A stretch of DNA of 6,732 bases from an uncultured Alphaproteobacteria bacterium (lineage in GTDB: Bacteria > Pseudomonadota > Alphaproteobacteria > Rs-D84), in contig CALCGS010000135.1 in NCBI GenBank assembly GCA_937901165.1, forward strand, positions 1-6,732. Reading direction: 5' to 3'. The notes under the pieces were generated by a model. That model saw only the letters and a list, made by a program, of their open reading frames with translations, had not been told where the DNA came from and did not search any database. The position numbers were made by a program, and so were the translations under genes. This document shows positions 1-5,036 of the stretch, one piece after another (the stretch's first letter is position 1; each line of letters begins with the position of its first letter).

Positions 1-15
1 CCAAAATAACAAAAA
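1..15 (+). repeat. Tail of intergenic repeat copy D (truncated by window edge)
   Basis: The first 15 bases (CCAAAATAACAAAAA) are identical to 2090-2104, the end of repeat copy B. In both places the sequence runs directly into a small terminator hairpin downstream of a minus-strand gene. The palindromic part of this copy would lie just outside the window. That it is a full fourth copy is inference. Confidence 0.55.
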
Positions 16-36
16 CACCCGTTTGGGTGATTTTTT
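11..36 (-). terminator. Rho-independent terminator for the 171-residue gene
   Basis: CACCC (16-20) pairs with GGGTG (25-29) across a 4-nt loop. Read on the minus strand, the hairpin is followed by TTTTTGTTATTTT. The plus strand also shows a T run (31-36), so it may work both ways. It lies about 85 bases past the stop codon of the minus-strand gene at 121-636. Confidence 0.6.
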
Positions 37-120
37 ATTTGTTTTCCAATGCTTTCAACGGTTCGTAAGTTAGGTTTTGAAAACACACACCGTTTTGCTG
101 ACTTTCGAACTTTTTATGTT

Positions 121-636
121 TTATCTCCCTTTAGGAGCAATTCTTTCAACCGTTAGTTTTATTTTGTAACCATTTACATTATACAAAGCATCAGTAGTGT
201 TTTGTAAGTTTACTTGAAGTAAAATATCACGATATGGTCCCAAGACAGGTTGAAGAAATACATTGCTATCGCGACAAAAATTATTCAAACACTGATTAAG
301 TCCGTGACCTGCTGTATAATCAATAGAATATGTAGCCCCTGATATTACCAACACCCATGGAGATACAAAACCGTCAATAAATTCAAAACAAGCCCATCCA
401 TTGGGACCGTGTTTTGCAACAGGGCTTCCGCTTCCATAATATTTGCCCCCGGTTTCAGATGCCAAAAAGCGTAATTCTTTGATGTTTGGATATTGTTGTT
501 GTATTTTTTCAAATTTATTCTTAATACTTTCAGGATAAAGTATTTTTTGACCACAATAATGTATTGCGGGTTTGCCACCAACAAAAATACCGTTTCCATT
601 TACAATAATATATTCTATGTTTGGAATGTCTGACAT
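121..636 (-). CDS. Hypothetical protein, 171 residues, unrecognised
   Basis: I do not recognise this family. The frame is open for 171 codons and starts MSDIPNIEYI; an AAAGGG stretch 8 nt before the ATG is a reasonable ribosome binding site. There is no signal peptide or membrane segment, so it is probably cytoplasmic. The protein is glycine- and aromatic-rich in the middle (ETGGKYYGSGSP at 61-72, GPNGWACFEFIDGF at 77-90) and has four cysteines (28, 83, 116, 121). The lysine-rich stretch at 39-55 may be a helix, while the rest looks beta-rich, ending in alternating hydrophobic residues (about 138-165). It is a single-gene module between repeat D and repeat A, with its own possible promoter and terminator. 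No function can be assigned. That it is a real gene is fairly secure, because of its length, start site and flanking signals. Confidence 0.7.
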   Translation of the reverse strand: MSDIPNIEYIIVNGNGIFVGGKPAIHYCGQKILYPESIKNKFEKIQQQYPNIKELRFLASETGGKYYGSGSPVAKHGPNGWACFEFIDGFVSPWVLVISGATYSIDYTAGHGLNQCLNNFCRDSNVFLQPVLGPYRDILLQVNLQNTTDALYNVNGYKIKLTVERIAPKGR

Positions 637-650
637 TTTGTGCCCTTTTG

Positions 651-680
651 TTTATACGTGTTGTAACACAAAAACAACAA
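651..680 (-). promoter_or_regulatory. Candidate promoter of the 171-residue gene
   Basis: On the minus strand, TTGTTG (plus 675-680) and TATAAA (plus 651-656) are separated by 18 nt, only 14 bases upstream of the start codon. The spacer contains a short palindrome, GTGTT-gt-AACAC (658-669), placed where an operator could act. This is only a moderate match to a sigma-70 promoter; other spacings are possible in this T-rich sequence. Confidence 0.35.
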
Positions 681-711
681 AAATCAAGTTGTTGTTTAGG
701 AAACGTATAAA
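651..711. repeat. Nested inverted repeats upstream of the 171-residue gene
   Basis: The outer arms TTTATACGT (651-659) and ACGTATAAA (703-711) are perfect 9-bp complements. They enclose perfect 9-bp inner arms AAACAACAA (672-680) and TTGTTGTTT (689-697) around an 8-nt loop. Two smaller palindromes follow: AAAGAA-tgt-TTCTTT (709-723) and TATCT-caat-AGATA (723-736). The structure overlaps the candidate promoter and could be an operator array; AT-richness makes the small ones likely by chance. Confidence 0.5.
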
Positions 712-746
712 GAATGTTTCTTTATCTCAATAGATAATTTTATCCA

Positions 747-821
747 AAAACACCTTAATTTCTTTCCCGAACAACAACAAATCATGAATAAAATCAGTTC
801 GTGAATTGCACAAGGTGTTTT
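747..821 (+). repeat. Intergenic palindromic repeat, copy A
   Basis: The outer arms AAAACACCTT (747-756) and AAGGTGTTTT (812-821) are perfect 10-bp complements. The inner arms CAAATCATGAA (778-788) and TTCGTGAATTG (798-808) pair with one mismatch and one G-T pair. It shares TTCGTGAATTGCACA, AACACCTTA and CTTTCCCGAAC with copy B in the same order and orientation. It separates the minus-strand 171-residue gene from the plus-strand pair. Confidence 0.8.
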
Positions 822-825
822 AGCA

Positions 826-854
826 TTGATTTTTTATGCGATTTGTGATATAAT
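826..854 (+). promoter_or_regulatory. Sigma-70 promoter with extended -10 for the plus-strand pair
   Basis: TTGATT (826-831), a 17-nt spacer, then TATAAT (849-854), preceded by TGA to give an extended -10 (TGATATAAT). It begins 5 bases after repeat copy A. Transcription would start near 861, directly ahead of the terminator hairpin at 869-893. Confidence 0.75.
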
Positions 855-868
855 ATAGACAATTTAAC

Positions 869-893
869 AGACGGCATTTTGCCGTCTTTTTTT
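869..893 (+). terminator. Intrinsic terminator in the leader of the plus-strand pair (possible attenuator)
   Basis: AGACGGC (869-875) pairs perfectly with GCCGTCT (881-887) around ATTTT, followed by seven T's (887-893). It lies between the promoter at 826-854 and the ribosome binding site at 908-912. A transcript from that promoter would meet a terminator after about 30 nt, so expression needs read-through or antitermination. No plus-strand gene lies upstream that it could otherwise serve. Confidence 0.75.
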
Positions 894-918
894 ATATCAA
901 AATCAAAAGGAGTTATAA

Positions 919-1524
919 ATGGAACCTACCTATATATCTGCATTTCCAGGAATCGGCACAACCAGAATGTATGTTGGAAATGACGGAAATATCTATGAAG
1001 CAAGTGGAGGAAGCAGGGCGTGGCGTAATAATAACCCTGGTAATTTGGAAGATGGAAAATTTGCACGTGACAACGGAGCAATTGGAACGGACGGCAGATT
1101 TGCGATATTTCCAGATTCCGCGACAGGTTTTAACGCTATGGCAAATTTATTATCAACAAGTGCTTATCAAAATCTAACAATTGAAGGTGCTATAAATAGA
1201 TATGCACCACCAAATGAAAACAATGTTGAAGATTATTTGAAATCCGTAGAAAGACAGACAGGATTTCCGCGTTCAACACCAATGAATAATCTTTCTAAAG
1301 ATAATCTGTTACAATTGGCAAAAGCAATGAAGAAACACGAAGGGAATATGTCGGGTAAAAAACGCCTGGTTCCTAAAGATGAAAAGTATGTTTGGGTGAC
1401 GGTTGGCGATGATAAAGTTCGACCAGAACACGAAGTACTGGACGGAGAGATAAGAACATGGTATGATACACCACATCCTGGGGAAGAATATGGGTGCAGA
1501 TGCCATGCAGAAAGTGTTGACTAG
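919..1524 (+). CDS. NNPGN lysozyme-like domain protein with MuF-like C-terminal tail, 201 residues
   Basis: The start is set by AGGAG (908-912), 6 nt before ATG. Residues about 34-142 match a domain common in phage virion and lytic proteins (annotated as structural protein P5-like or lysozyme-like): RNNNPGNL (36-43), GRFAIFPD (59-66), INRYAPPNENN (92-102) and a terminal KKHEG (138-142). Residues about 155-196 resemble the end of the phage Mu F / SPP1 gp7 head-morphogenesis domain: YVWVTVGDDKVRPEHEVLDG (157-176), then HPGEEYGCRCHAE (186-198). Both matches are from memory of the families. The main part of a MuF domain is absent, so this looks like a tail module attached to another domain, not a phage morphogenesis protein. 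No signal peptide is visible, so the site of action is unclear. The next gene starts inside this one, which suggests translational coupling and joint function. Confidence 0.75.
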   Translation: MEPTYISAFPGIGTTRMYVGNDGNIYEASGGSRAWRNNNPGNLEDGKFARDNGAIGTDGRFAIFPDSATGFNAMANLLSTSAYQNLTIEGAINRYAPPNENNVEDYLKSVERQTGFPRSTPMNNLSKDNLLQLAKAMKKHEGNMSGKKRLVPKDEKYVWVTVGDDKVRPEHEVLDGEIRTWYDTPHPGEEYGCRCHAESVD

Positions 1525-2002
1525 TTTTCTTGTTTTATTATTTTGTGCGGCTTGTTCAAAACAAGTTGAATATGCTGGTATTTTTTCTGACGGTCTGCCA
1601 GAACCAGATAAAACAGAAACTTTCGATTTGCCAGATGAATACGGAACCAAACAAATAGATACCTTTTATGTTGATGTTAATAATAACGGTACGAAAGATA
1701 CAATTAAACGTGGGCGTTTTGTGACAGGAACGGCACATTCTTATACTTTTTACGACATATACCTTGATAACGGCAAAAAACTTGAACGATTAACAACTTT
1801 GGAAGGCGCAGATTGTGTTTTGCGTGCTTATAAATTCCAAATGCAACCGTTTTTGATAACAAGTGCATCAAGAAATGTCGGCGCTGATTATGCAGAACCT
1901 ACAAAAGCAAAAATTGAAAAATTTGAAATCAAAGATAATAAAATGGAATCCGTATCATATAAAGAACATAGACCAATTTGTGATGTCAGGTATTTATTGT
2001 AA
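1505..2002 (+). CDS. Probable lipoprotein, 165 residues, unknown function
   Basis: The N-terminus MQKVLTSFLVLLFCAACS is a short basic n-region, a hydrophobic core and a candidate lipobox with Cys17. The -3 residue is Cys instead of the usual Leu, so the lipobox is imperfect. The mature part is beta-rich and contains DVNNNGTKD (about residues 43-51), which looks like an Asp/Asn calcium-loop motif, and GADC later. I cannot name the family. I chose the ATG at 1505 because it gives a clean signal peptide; ATGs at 1490 (with GGGGAAG just upstream) and 1463 are in frame and would overlap the preceding gene more. With the 1505 start the overlap is 20 nt. The pairing of a lysozyme-like protein with an envelope lipoprotein invites an effector-immunity or inhibitor reading, but nothing in the sequence proves it. 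The bidirectional terminator at 2100-2125 would end the transcript. Confidence 0.7.
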   Translation: MQKVLTSFLVLLFCAACSKQVEYAGIFSDGLPEPDKTETFDLPDEYGTKQIDTFYVDVNNNGTKDTIKRGRFVTGTAHSYTFYDIYLDNGKKLERLTTLEGADCVLRAYKFQMQPFLITSASRNVGADYAEPTKAKIEKFEIKDNKMESVSYKEHRPICDVRYLL

Positions 2003-2013
2003 ATAAGTATTTA

Positions 2014-2092
2014 AAAACACCTTAACAGCTTTCCCGAACTGCAACAATTCACGAATAAAATCAATTCGTGAATTGCACAGATGGGGCTGCCA
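2014..2092 (+). repeat. Intergenic palindromic repeat, copy B
   Basis: This copy has a perfect 12-bp inner stem: CAATTCACGAAT (2045-2056) and ATTCGTGAATTG (2064-2075) around the loop AAAATCA. Further out, CTG/CAG, CCC/GGG and CAGC/GCTG also pair in register across unequal bulges, giving a long imperfect hairpin from about 2025 to 2089. The left edge AAAACACCTT equals that of copy A, and the right edge CACAGATGG-CTGCCA equals that of copy C apart from two or three bases. Confidence 0.85.
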
Positions 2093-2099
2093 AAATAAC

Positions 2100-2125
2100 A
2101 AAAATCACCAATTCTGGTGATTTTT
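2100..2125. terminator. Bidirectional Rho-independent terminator
   Basis: AAAAATCACCA (2100-2110) and TGGTGATTTTT (2115-2125) are a perfect 11-bp inverted repeat around ATTC, with A and T runs on both sides. It serves the lipoprotein gene from the left and the ACP-like gene (stop at 2144) from the right. Confidence 0.8.
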
Positions 2126-2143
2126 GGGTTTAGAAATTTTATG

Positions 2144-2638
2144 TTATCTATTTTTATTGGCAGCTCTAACAATCAAATCCAAAAACTTTCCTGAAGAAGT
2201 CGGATCCAAATAAAATCTGCTACCGTATTTACGAAATGCCAACCCACCATCTGGTCCCATACATGTAGACACCCCATCATGATCTAAAACTTGCTGAATT
2301 TCTGGGGTTATAACACTTTTTGGATCCACTTTGTGACCAGCTTGTGTCAAAAAAACATCATGAGAAGTTCTGGCGATTTTAATTCTCGTATCCGAAAGGT
2401 TGTTAGCAATATACCTTACAAGGTCGCCTACAGTACACATATCTGGATAATCGGTTTTATAATCATCTACAGTAATATTAAATGCTTTTTCAGTACTCAT
2501 TATAATCTCAACAACATCCAGTGGATCCAACCCTAAATCCTCTATAAACCTACTATCCATGGAATTTACTGAAACACGCACACCTGTTTGTTCCGTGATT
2601 TGTTCACAAACTTTTTTGATAACAACTTGTTTTTCCAT
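2144..2638 (-). CDS. Acyl-carrier-protein-like protein lacking the phosphopantetheine serine, with C-terminal extension, 164 residues
   Basis: Residues 1-80 read as an acyl carrier protein: an N-terminal helix (VIKKVCEQITEQTGV, 6-20), FIEDLGLDPLDVVEIIMSTE (31-50), an acidic helix II/III region and CTVGDLVRYI (68-77). The family motif is DSLD, whose serine carries 4'-phosphopantetheine. Here it is DPLD, with proline at residue 39 (codon CCA at 2522-2524), one base change from the serine codon TCA. It should not be loaded by a holo-ACP synthase. Residues about 82-164 are an extension I do not recognise, with CMGPDGGLAFRKYGSRFYLD at 126-145. Normal ACPs are about 80 residues, so this is a two-part protein. 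It is a single-gene module between repeats B and C with its own promoter. It may be a scaffold or structural ACP fold, or a decaying paralogue; the otherwise well-kept ACP sequence argues for function. Confidence 0.8.
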   Translation of the reverse strand: MEKQVVIKKVCEQITEQTGVRVSVNSMDSRFIEDLGLDPLDVVEIIMSTEKAFNITVDDYKTDYPDMCTVGDLVRYIANNLSDTRIKIARTSHDVFLTQAGHKVDPKSVITPEIQQVLDHDGVSTCMGPDGGLAFRKYGSRFYLDPTSSGKFLDLIVRAANKNR

Positions 2639-2671
2639 CTTTTTTCACCAACACCTTTATATCATTGAAAA

Positions 2672-2699
2672 ATCATACAGTAAATATTTTATTTGTCAA
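2672..2699 (-). promoter_or_regulatory. Sigma-70 promoter of the ACP-like gene
   Basis: On the minus strand, TTGACA (plus 2694-2699) is followed by a 16-nt spacer and TATGAT (plus 2672-2677). The -35 box is a perfect consensus and overlaps the left edge of repeat copy C, so promoter and repeat share a boundary. The leader to the ATG at 2638 is about 27 nt and has only a weak ribosome binding site (GGTG). Confidence 0.75.
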
Positions 2700-2768
2700 C
2701 ACCATTTTCCCAAACGACAACAAATCATGCATATCATCTGTTCGTGAATTGCACAGATGGCCCTGCCA
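2697..2768 (+). repeat. Intergenic palindromic repeat, copy C
   Basis: It aligns with copies A and B over AACACC, TTTCCC-AAC, ACAACAAATCATG (as in A), TTCGTGAATTGCACAGATGG and CTGCCA (2741-2768, as in B). The left inner arm has diverged (CAAATCATGCAT), so the inner stem is weak. An alternative perfect 7-bp stem CATCTGT (2735-2741) / ACAGATG (2753-2759) is possible. The right half is conserved much better than the left. Confidence 0.75.
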
Positions 2769-2778
2769 GAGATAAAAT

Positions 2779-2804
2779 CACCGCATTTATGCGGTGGTTT
2801 TTTT
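2779..2804. terminator. Rho-independent terminator after the 357-residue gene
   Basis: CACCGCA (2779-2785) and TGCGGTG (2790-2796) form a perfect 7-bp stem around TTTA. Seven T's follow on the plus strand (2798-2804), and ATTTTATC follows on the minus strand. The adjacent gene is on the minus strand with its stop at 2832, so it terminates that gene even though the stronger T run faces the other way. Confidence 0.7.
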
Positions 2805-2831
2805 GTTTTTCAATAGTTTTATGAACTTTAT

Positions 2832-3905
2832 TTACCTGGTCTTTGAACCATAGATTTTATTAAAATGCATTGCCCTGGCGTATTGTATGGCATTTATTTG
2901 TTGTGGCATTTGCGTAAAATTACATTTTTTTATTGTGTATTTAAAATTATCGTTATTATCATCATAAATAACATTTGTAACAAAAAAATCCCCTTGATTT
3001 GAAAATCTATCGTATCCTAAAAACGTAAATTCATGCAGGCCTGTTTTAACAATAAAATCTATATCTGTTGGATAACTTGCTTTTAGATTATTAGTTTTAT
3101 AAAATTCGCCTAATCTTTTTAATGTATGTTTTCTCTGCATAGTATATTCATGACGTTGTTCAGATGCGTATTTATGTGAATATAATGTTCCTGTATCACT
3201 AACTGTTTTTATGTATTTAACAGGAATACCTTGGTCTATACAAAAAATAGGTTTAAAATGACATTCATATTTTTCAAAGGAGCCTTTGGCCCCATAAGGT
3301 AAATCATTGTCGATGATTGTTAATACAGTATTATTATAATTGCCAGTAACAACAAAATCATCAATTATAGAAAAAATTGAGTTAAATGCTGCGACACTTT
3401 GTAATTCATTAAGAGATATATAAACATCACTTAATTTTATTCCGTAACGAATTTCAAATATATCTTTATCTTGTCCATTTTGCCCTGATCGAGTTTGCCA
3501 TAAATAATCGTGACTACAAACAAATGGAACACCACCAAATTTAAAGAAAGGGAATTCATCAAATATTTGTTTGATTTTTGGGTCTGAATTTCCTGGATCA
3601 TCTACATCTGCCGATGGAATTTCTGGTACAGGATAAACAGTTCCAAATCTGTTCAAGAAAAAAGAAGATATTGGCTGTAAATTGTTTACAAGAGTTTTGT
3701 AATCAAAATGCAGTGGTTCTAAGTATCGTGCTAGTGTGCTGAATTTAAAATGTTGTATTAAGTAGCCATCTAAATCAAATTCAAATTTTTTTCGTTGTAT
3801 TTTAGTAGAATAGTGTTCTGGTTCAATGTTCGTATTGTTTGCAATGACTTCTTCTAATGACGGTTTGTCTGACATAATATATCCATTAGTATTTTTTATA
3901 TTCAT
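2832..3905 (-). CDS. Hypothetical protein, 357 residues, unrecognised
   Basis: I do not recognise the family. The ATG at 3905 is preceded by GGGAGGGA only 2-3 nt away, which is tight; an internal ATG at 3875 (starting MSDKPSLEEV) has a weaker site but resembles the MSD start of the 171-residue protein. No signal peptide or membrane helix is visible. The protein is rich in aromatic residues and Asn/Asp. It has a proline/aspartate linker about residues 90-110 (YPVPEIPSADVDDPGNSDPK), then a mixed beta-rich body (120-240), a basic helical patch (RHEYTMQRKHTLKRLGEFYK, 251-270) and a C-terminal alpha/beta part. It has its own promoter and terminator and lies directly downstream of a small HTH gene on the same strand. 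That repressor could control it, but no operator is evident. The long, AT-rich open frame with good signals makes it a real gene. Confidence 0.7.
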   Translation of the reverse strand: MNIKNTNGYIMSDKPSLEEVIANNTNIEPEHYSTKIQRKKFEFDLDGYLIQHFKFSTLARYLEPLHFDYKTLVNNLQPISSFFLNRFGTVYPVPEIPSADVDDPGNSDPKIKQIFDEFPFFKFGGVPFVCSHDYLWQTRSGQNGQDKDIFEIRYGIKLSDVYISLNELQSVAAFNSIFSIIDDFVVTGNYNNTVLTIIDNDLPYGAKGSFEKYECHFKPIFCIDQGIPVKYIKTVSDTGTLYSHKYASEQRHEYTMQRKHTLKRLGEFYKTNNLKASYPTDIDFIVKTGLHEFTFLGYDRFSNQGDFFVTNVIYDDNNDNFKYTIKKCNFTQMPQQINAIQYARAMHFNKIYGSKTR

Positions 3906-3925
3906 TCCCTCCCGCAGTCAAAATA

Positions 3926-3954
3926 ATTTTATAATACACAACATTAAAAAGCAA
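3926..3954 (-). promoter_or_regulatory. Candidate promoter of the 357-residue gene
   Basis: On the minus strand, TTGCTT (plus 3949-3954), a 17-nt spacer and TAAAAT (plus 3926-3931). Transcription would start close to 3919, leaving a leader of only about 15 nt with GGGAGGG before the ATG at 3905. It lies in the 62-bp gap after the HTH gene, so the 357-residue gene can be expressed on its own. Confidence 0.5.
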
Positions 3955-3967
3955 ATTTTTTAAACAC

Positions 3968-4210
3968 TTACAAATTATGTGAAATATTATTACATAAATG
4001 TGCGAATTGATTTGGTGATGTGTTTGTTGCATCTAATACTTTTGCGACCGTTTCCATAGATGGCCATCGTGGTTGTCCATACTTTGATTCTCGTTTTGAT
4101 TTATTAAATGTTGTTGGGTCTAATCCGGCGGTTCTTGCCAAACCACTACATGTCATATTTTGTTTCTTGGCTAATATTTCTATGGCTTGCCATAATTCTT
4201 CATGTGTCAT
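3968..4210 (-). CDS. Small XRE-family HTH regulator, 80 residues (S24-repressor N-terminal half)
   Basis: The sequence LWQAIEILAKKQNMTCSGLA (6-25), then GLDPTTFNKSKR (29-40) and PRWPSMETVAKVLDATNTSP (47-66), closely follows the DNA-binding half of alphaproteobacterial phage-type repressors that normally continue into an S24 (LexA-like) self-cleaving peptidase, for a total near 200-230 residues. That comparison is from memory. Residues about 20-40 would be the helix-turn-helix. The protein ends at residue 80, so the dimerisation and autoproteolysis domain is absent, and the DNA downstream is a promoter and another gene, not a peptidase remnant. It probably binds DNA as a stand-alone regulator and cannot be switched by RecA-stimulated cleavage. 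GGGGGA about 9 nt before the ATG supports the start. Its target is unknown; its own promoter and the downstream 357-residue gene are the nearest candidates. Confidence 0.8.
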   Translation of the reverse strand: MTHEELWQAIEILAKKQNMTCSGLARTAGLDPTTFNKSKRESKYGQPRWPSMETVAKVLDATNTSPNQFAHLCNNISHNL

Positions 4211-4252
4211 TTTCTTTTTCCCCCACTATATTTTTTATCCGTACACATTTGA

Positions 4253-4282
4253 ATTATAAACCAAAAATACCAGAATTATCAA
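4253..4282 (-). promoter_or_regulatory. Sigma-70 promoter of the HTH gene
   Basis: On the minus strand, TTGATA (plus 4277-4282), an 18-nt spacer and a perfect TATAAT (plus 4253-4258). The start codon at 4210 is about 35 nt beyond the expected transcription start. Confidence 0.75.
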
Positions 4283-4301
4283 GTTGAATTCGCGTAGAAA
4301 G

Positions 4302-4326
4302 ATAACGTTCCTATAAAATACGTTAT
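4302..4326 (-). repeat. Inverted repeat at the nrdG stop codon
   Basis: ATAACGT (4302-4308) and ACGTTAT (4320-4326) are perfect 7-bp complements around 11 nt and overlap the nrdG stop. On the minus strand the hairpin is followed by CTTTCT, too weak for a clear intrinsic terminator. It is the only stem seen near the end of the nrd operon and may aid termination or 3'-end stability. Confidence 0.35.
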
Positions 4327-5024
4327 TCACGCCATGACACAGAATCAAATAAAACGTTTATTTGTGATTTAAGTTTCGAATCATTAAAGAACTGATTGCG
4401 TTCTGCTTCGGTTGTTGTATTATCACCTGTTTCAAAATGCGGAATGTATTTTTGAATTGCTATACTTTTTACACCACGTTTGTGTAAATCGGTTGCAATT
4501 TCAAGTAAATCAGATACAGAAATAAAACGTGGGTCACAAGTTGTGCGTACTTCTAATGGTTTTCCTGTCTGAATCCAAAAATCTAAAGATTTGGACATCC
4601 TTTGAAACGCAATATCGTTACCAACCAAAGACCTATATTTTGATTGTGTGGCTTTATAATCCAAACCAATCCAATCAACATACTGTTCAACTTGTTTTAA
4701 CAACTCTGGGTAAAAACCATTGGTATGAAGTCCAACAAAAAAACCCAAATTTTTCACTTTTTTTATATACTCTATTGTGGCTTGTCCTTGCATTAATGCT
4801 TCGCCACCAGAAAACACAATTGCTTCTAACTTTCCGACCCTAGATTTAATCCAATCAAAAACCTTGTCAGGGTCATATTCGCCATCACCAGACATAATTA
4901 AATGTGGATTCGAACAGTATGCACATCGCAAAGGACAACCAACCAAAAAGATAACAGCGGCAAGTTTTCCCGGATAATCAATGGTGGTAAAAGATACAAG
5001 TCCACCAATTTGTATGTCTGGCAT
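4323..5024 (-). CDS. nrdG: Anaerobic ribonucleoside-triphosphate reductase activating protein (radical SAM)
   Basis: This is the activase of class III ribonucleotide reductase. It uses S-adenosylmethionine and a [4Fe-4S] cluster to form the glycyl radical on the reductase in the anaerobic cytoplasm. The radical SAM motif CX3CX2C is at residues 30, 34 and 37 (GCPLRCAYCSNP), followed by SGGE (72-75), HTNG (100-103) and LDYKA (121-125), as in other radical SAM activases. The N-terminus (IGGLVSFTTIDYPGKLAAVI) is typical of the roughly 230-residue NrdG type that accompanies NrdD in many bacteria, so the 233-residue length is complete. It lies 12 nt after the 59-codon gene carrying the glycyl radical site, with AGGA about 10 nt before the ATG. 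It is the last gene of the nrd operon. Its substrate here should be the small protein, in complex with NrdD. Confidence 0.92.
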   Translation of the reverse strand: MPDIQIGGLVSFTTIDYPGKLAAVIFLVGCPLRCAYCSNPHLIMSGDGEYDPDKVFDWIKSRVGKLEAIVFSGGEALMQGQATIEYIKKVKNLGFFVGLHTNGFYPELLKQVEQYVDWIGLDYKATQSKYRSLVGNDIAFQRMSKSLDFWIQTGKPLEVRTTCDPRFISVSDLLEIATDLHKRGVKSIAIQKYIPHFETGDNTTTEAERNQFFNDSKLKSQINVLFDSVSWRE

Positions 5025-5036
5025 TTTTTCATGTTC

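Noticed and set aside
1309..1738. Minus-strand frames opposite the MuF-tail and lipoprotein genes
   Set aside because: They are shadows of the plus-strand genes, which have a promoter, SD, domain matches and a signal peptide.
2291..2747. Plus-strand hydrophobic frames opposite the ACP-like gene
   Set aside because: Their hydrophobic composition is the expected antisense of the ACP-like gene, and there are no promoter or ribosome binding signals.
747..2768. Repeats as canonical integron attC sites
   Set aside because: The layout is suggestive, but I find no GTTRRRY/RYYYAAC cores at the ends and no integrase in the window, and gene orientation is mixed.
747..2768. CRISPR array
   Set aside because: Copies are hundreds of bases apart with whole genes between them and are not identical.
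919..4210. Prophage
   Set aside because: Only a MuF-like tail, an NNPGN domain and a small HTH protein recall phages. There is no integrase, terminase, capsid or lysis cassette.
4529..4977. Plus-strand frames inside nrdG
   Set aside because: They lie antisense to a clearly conserved radical SAM gene and show no recognisable protein features.
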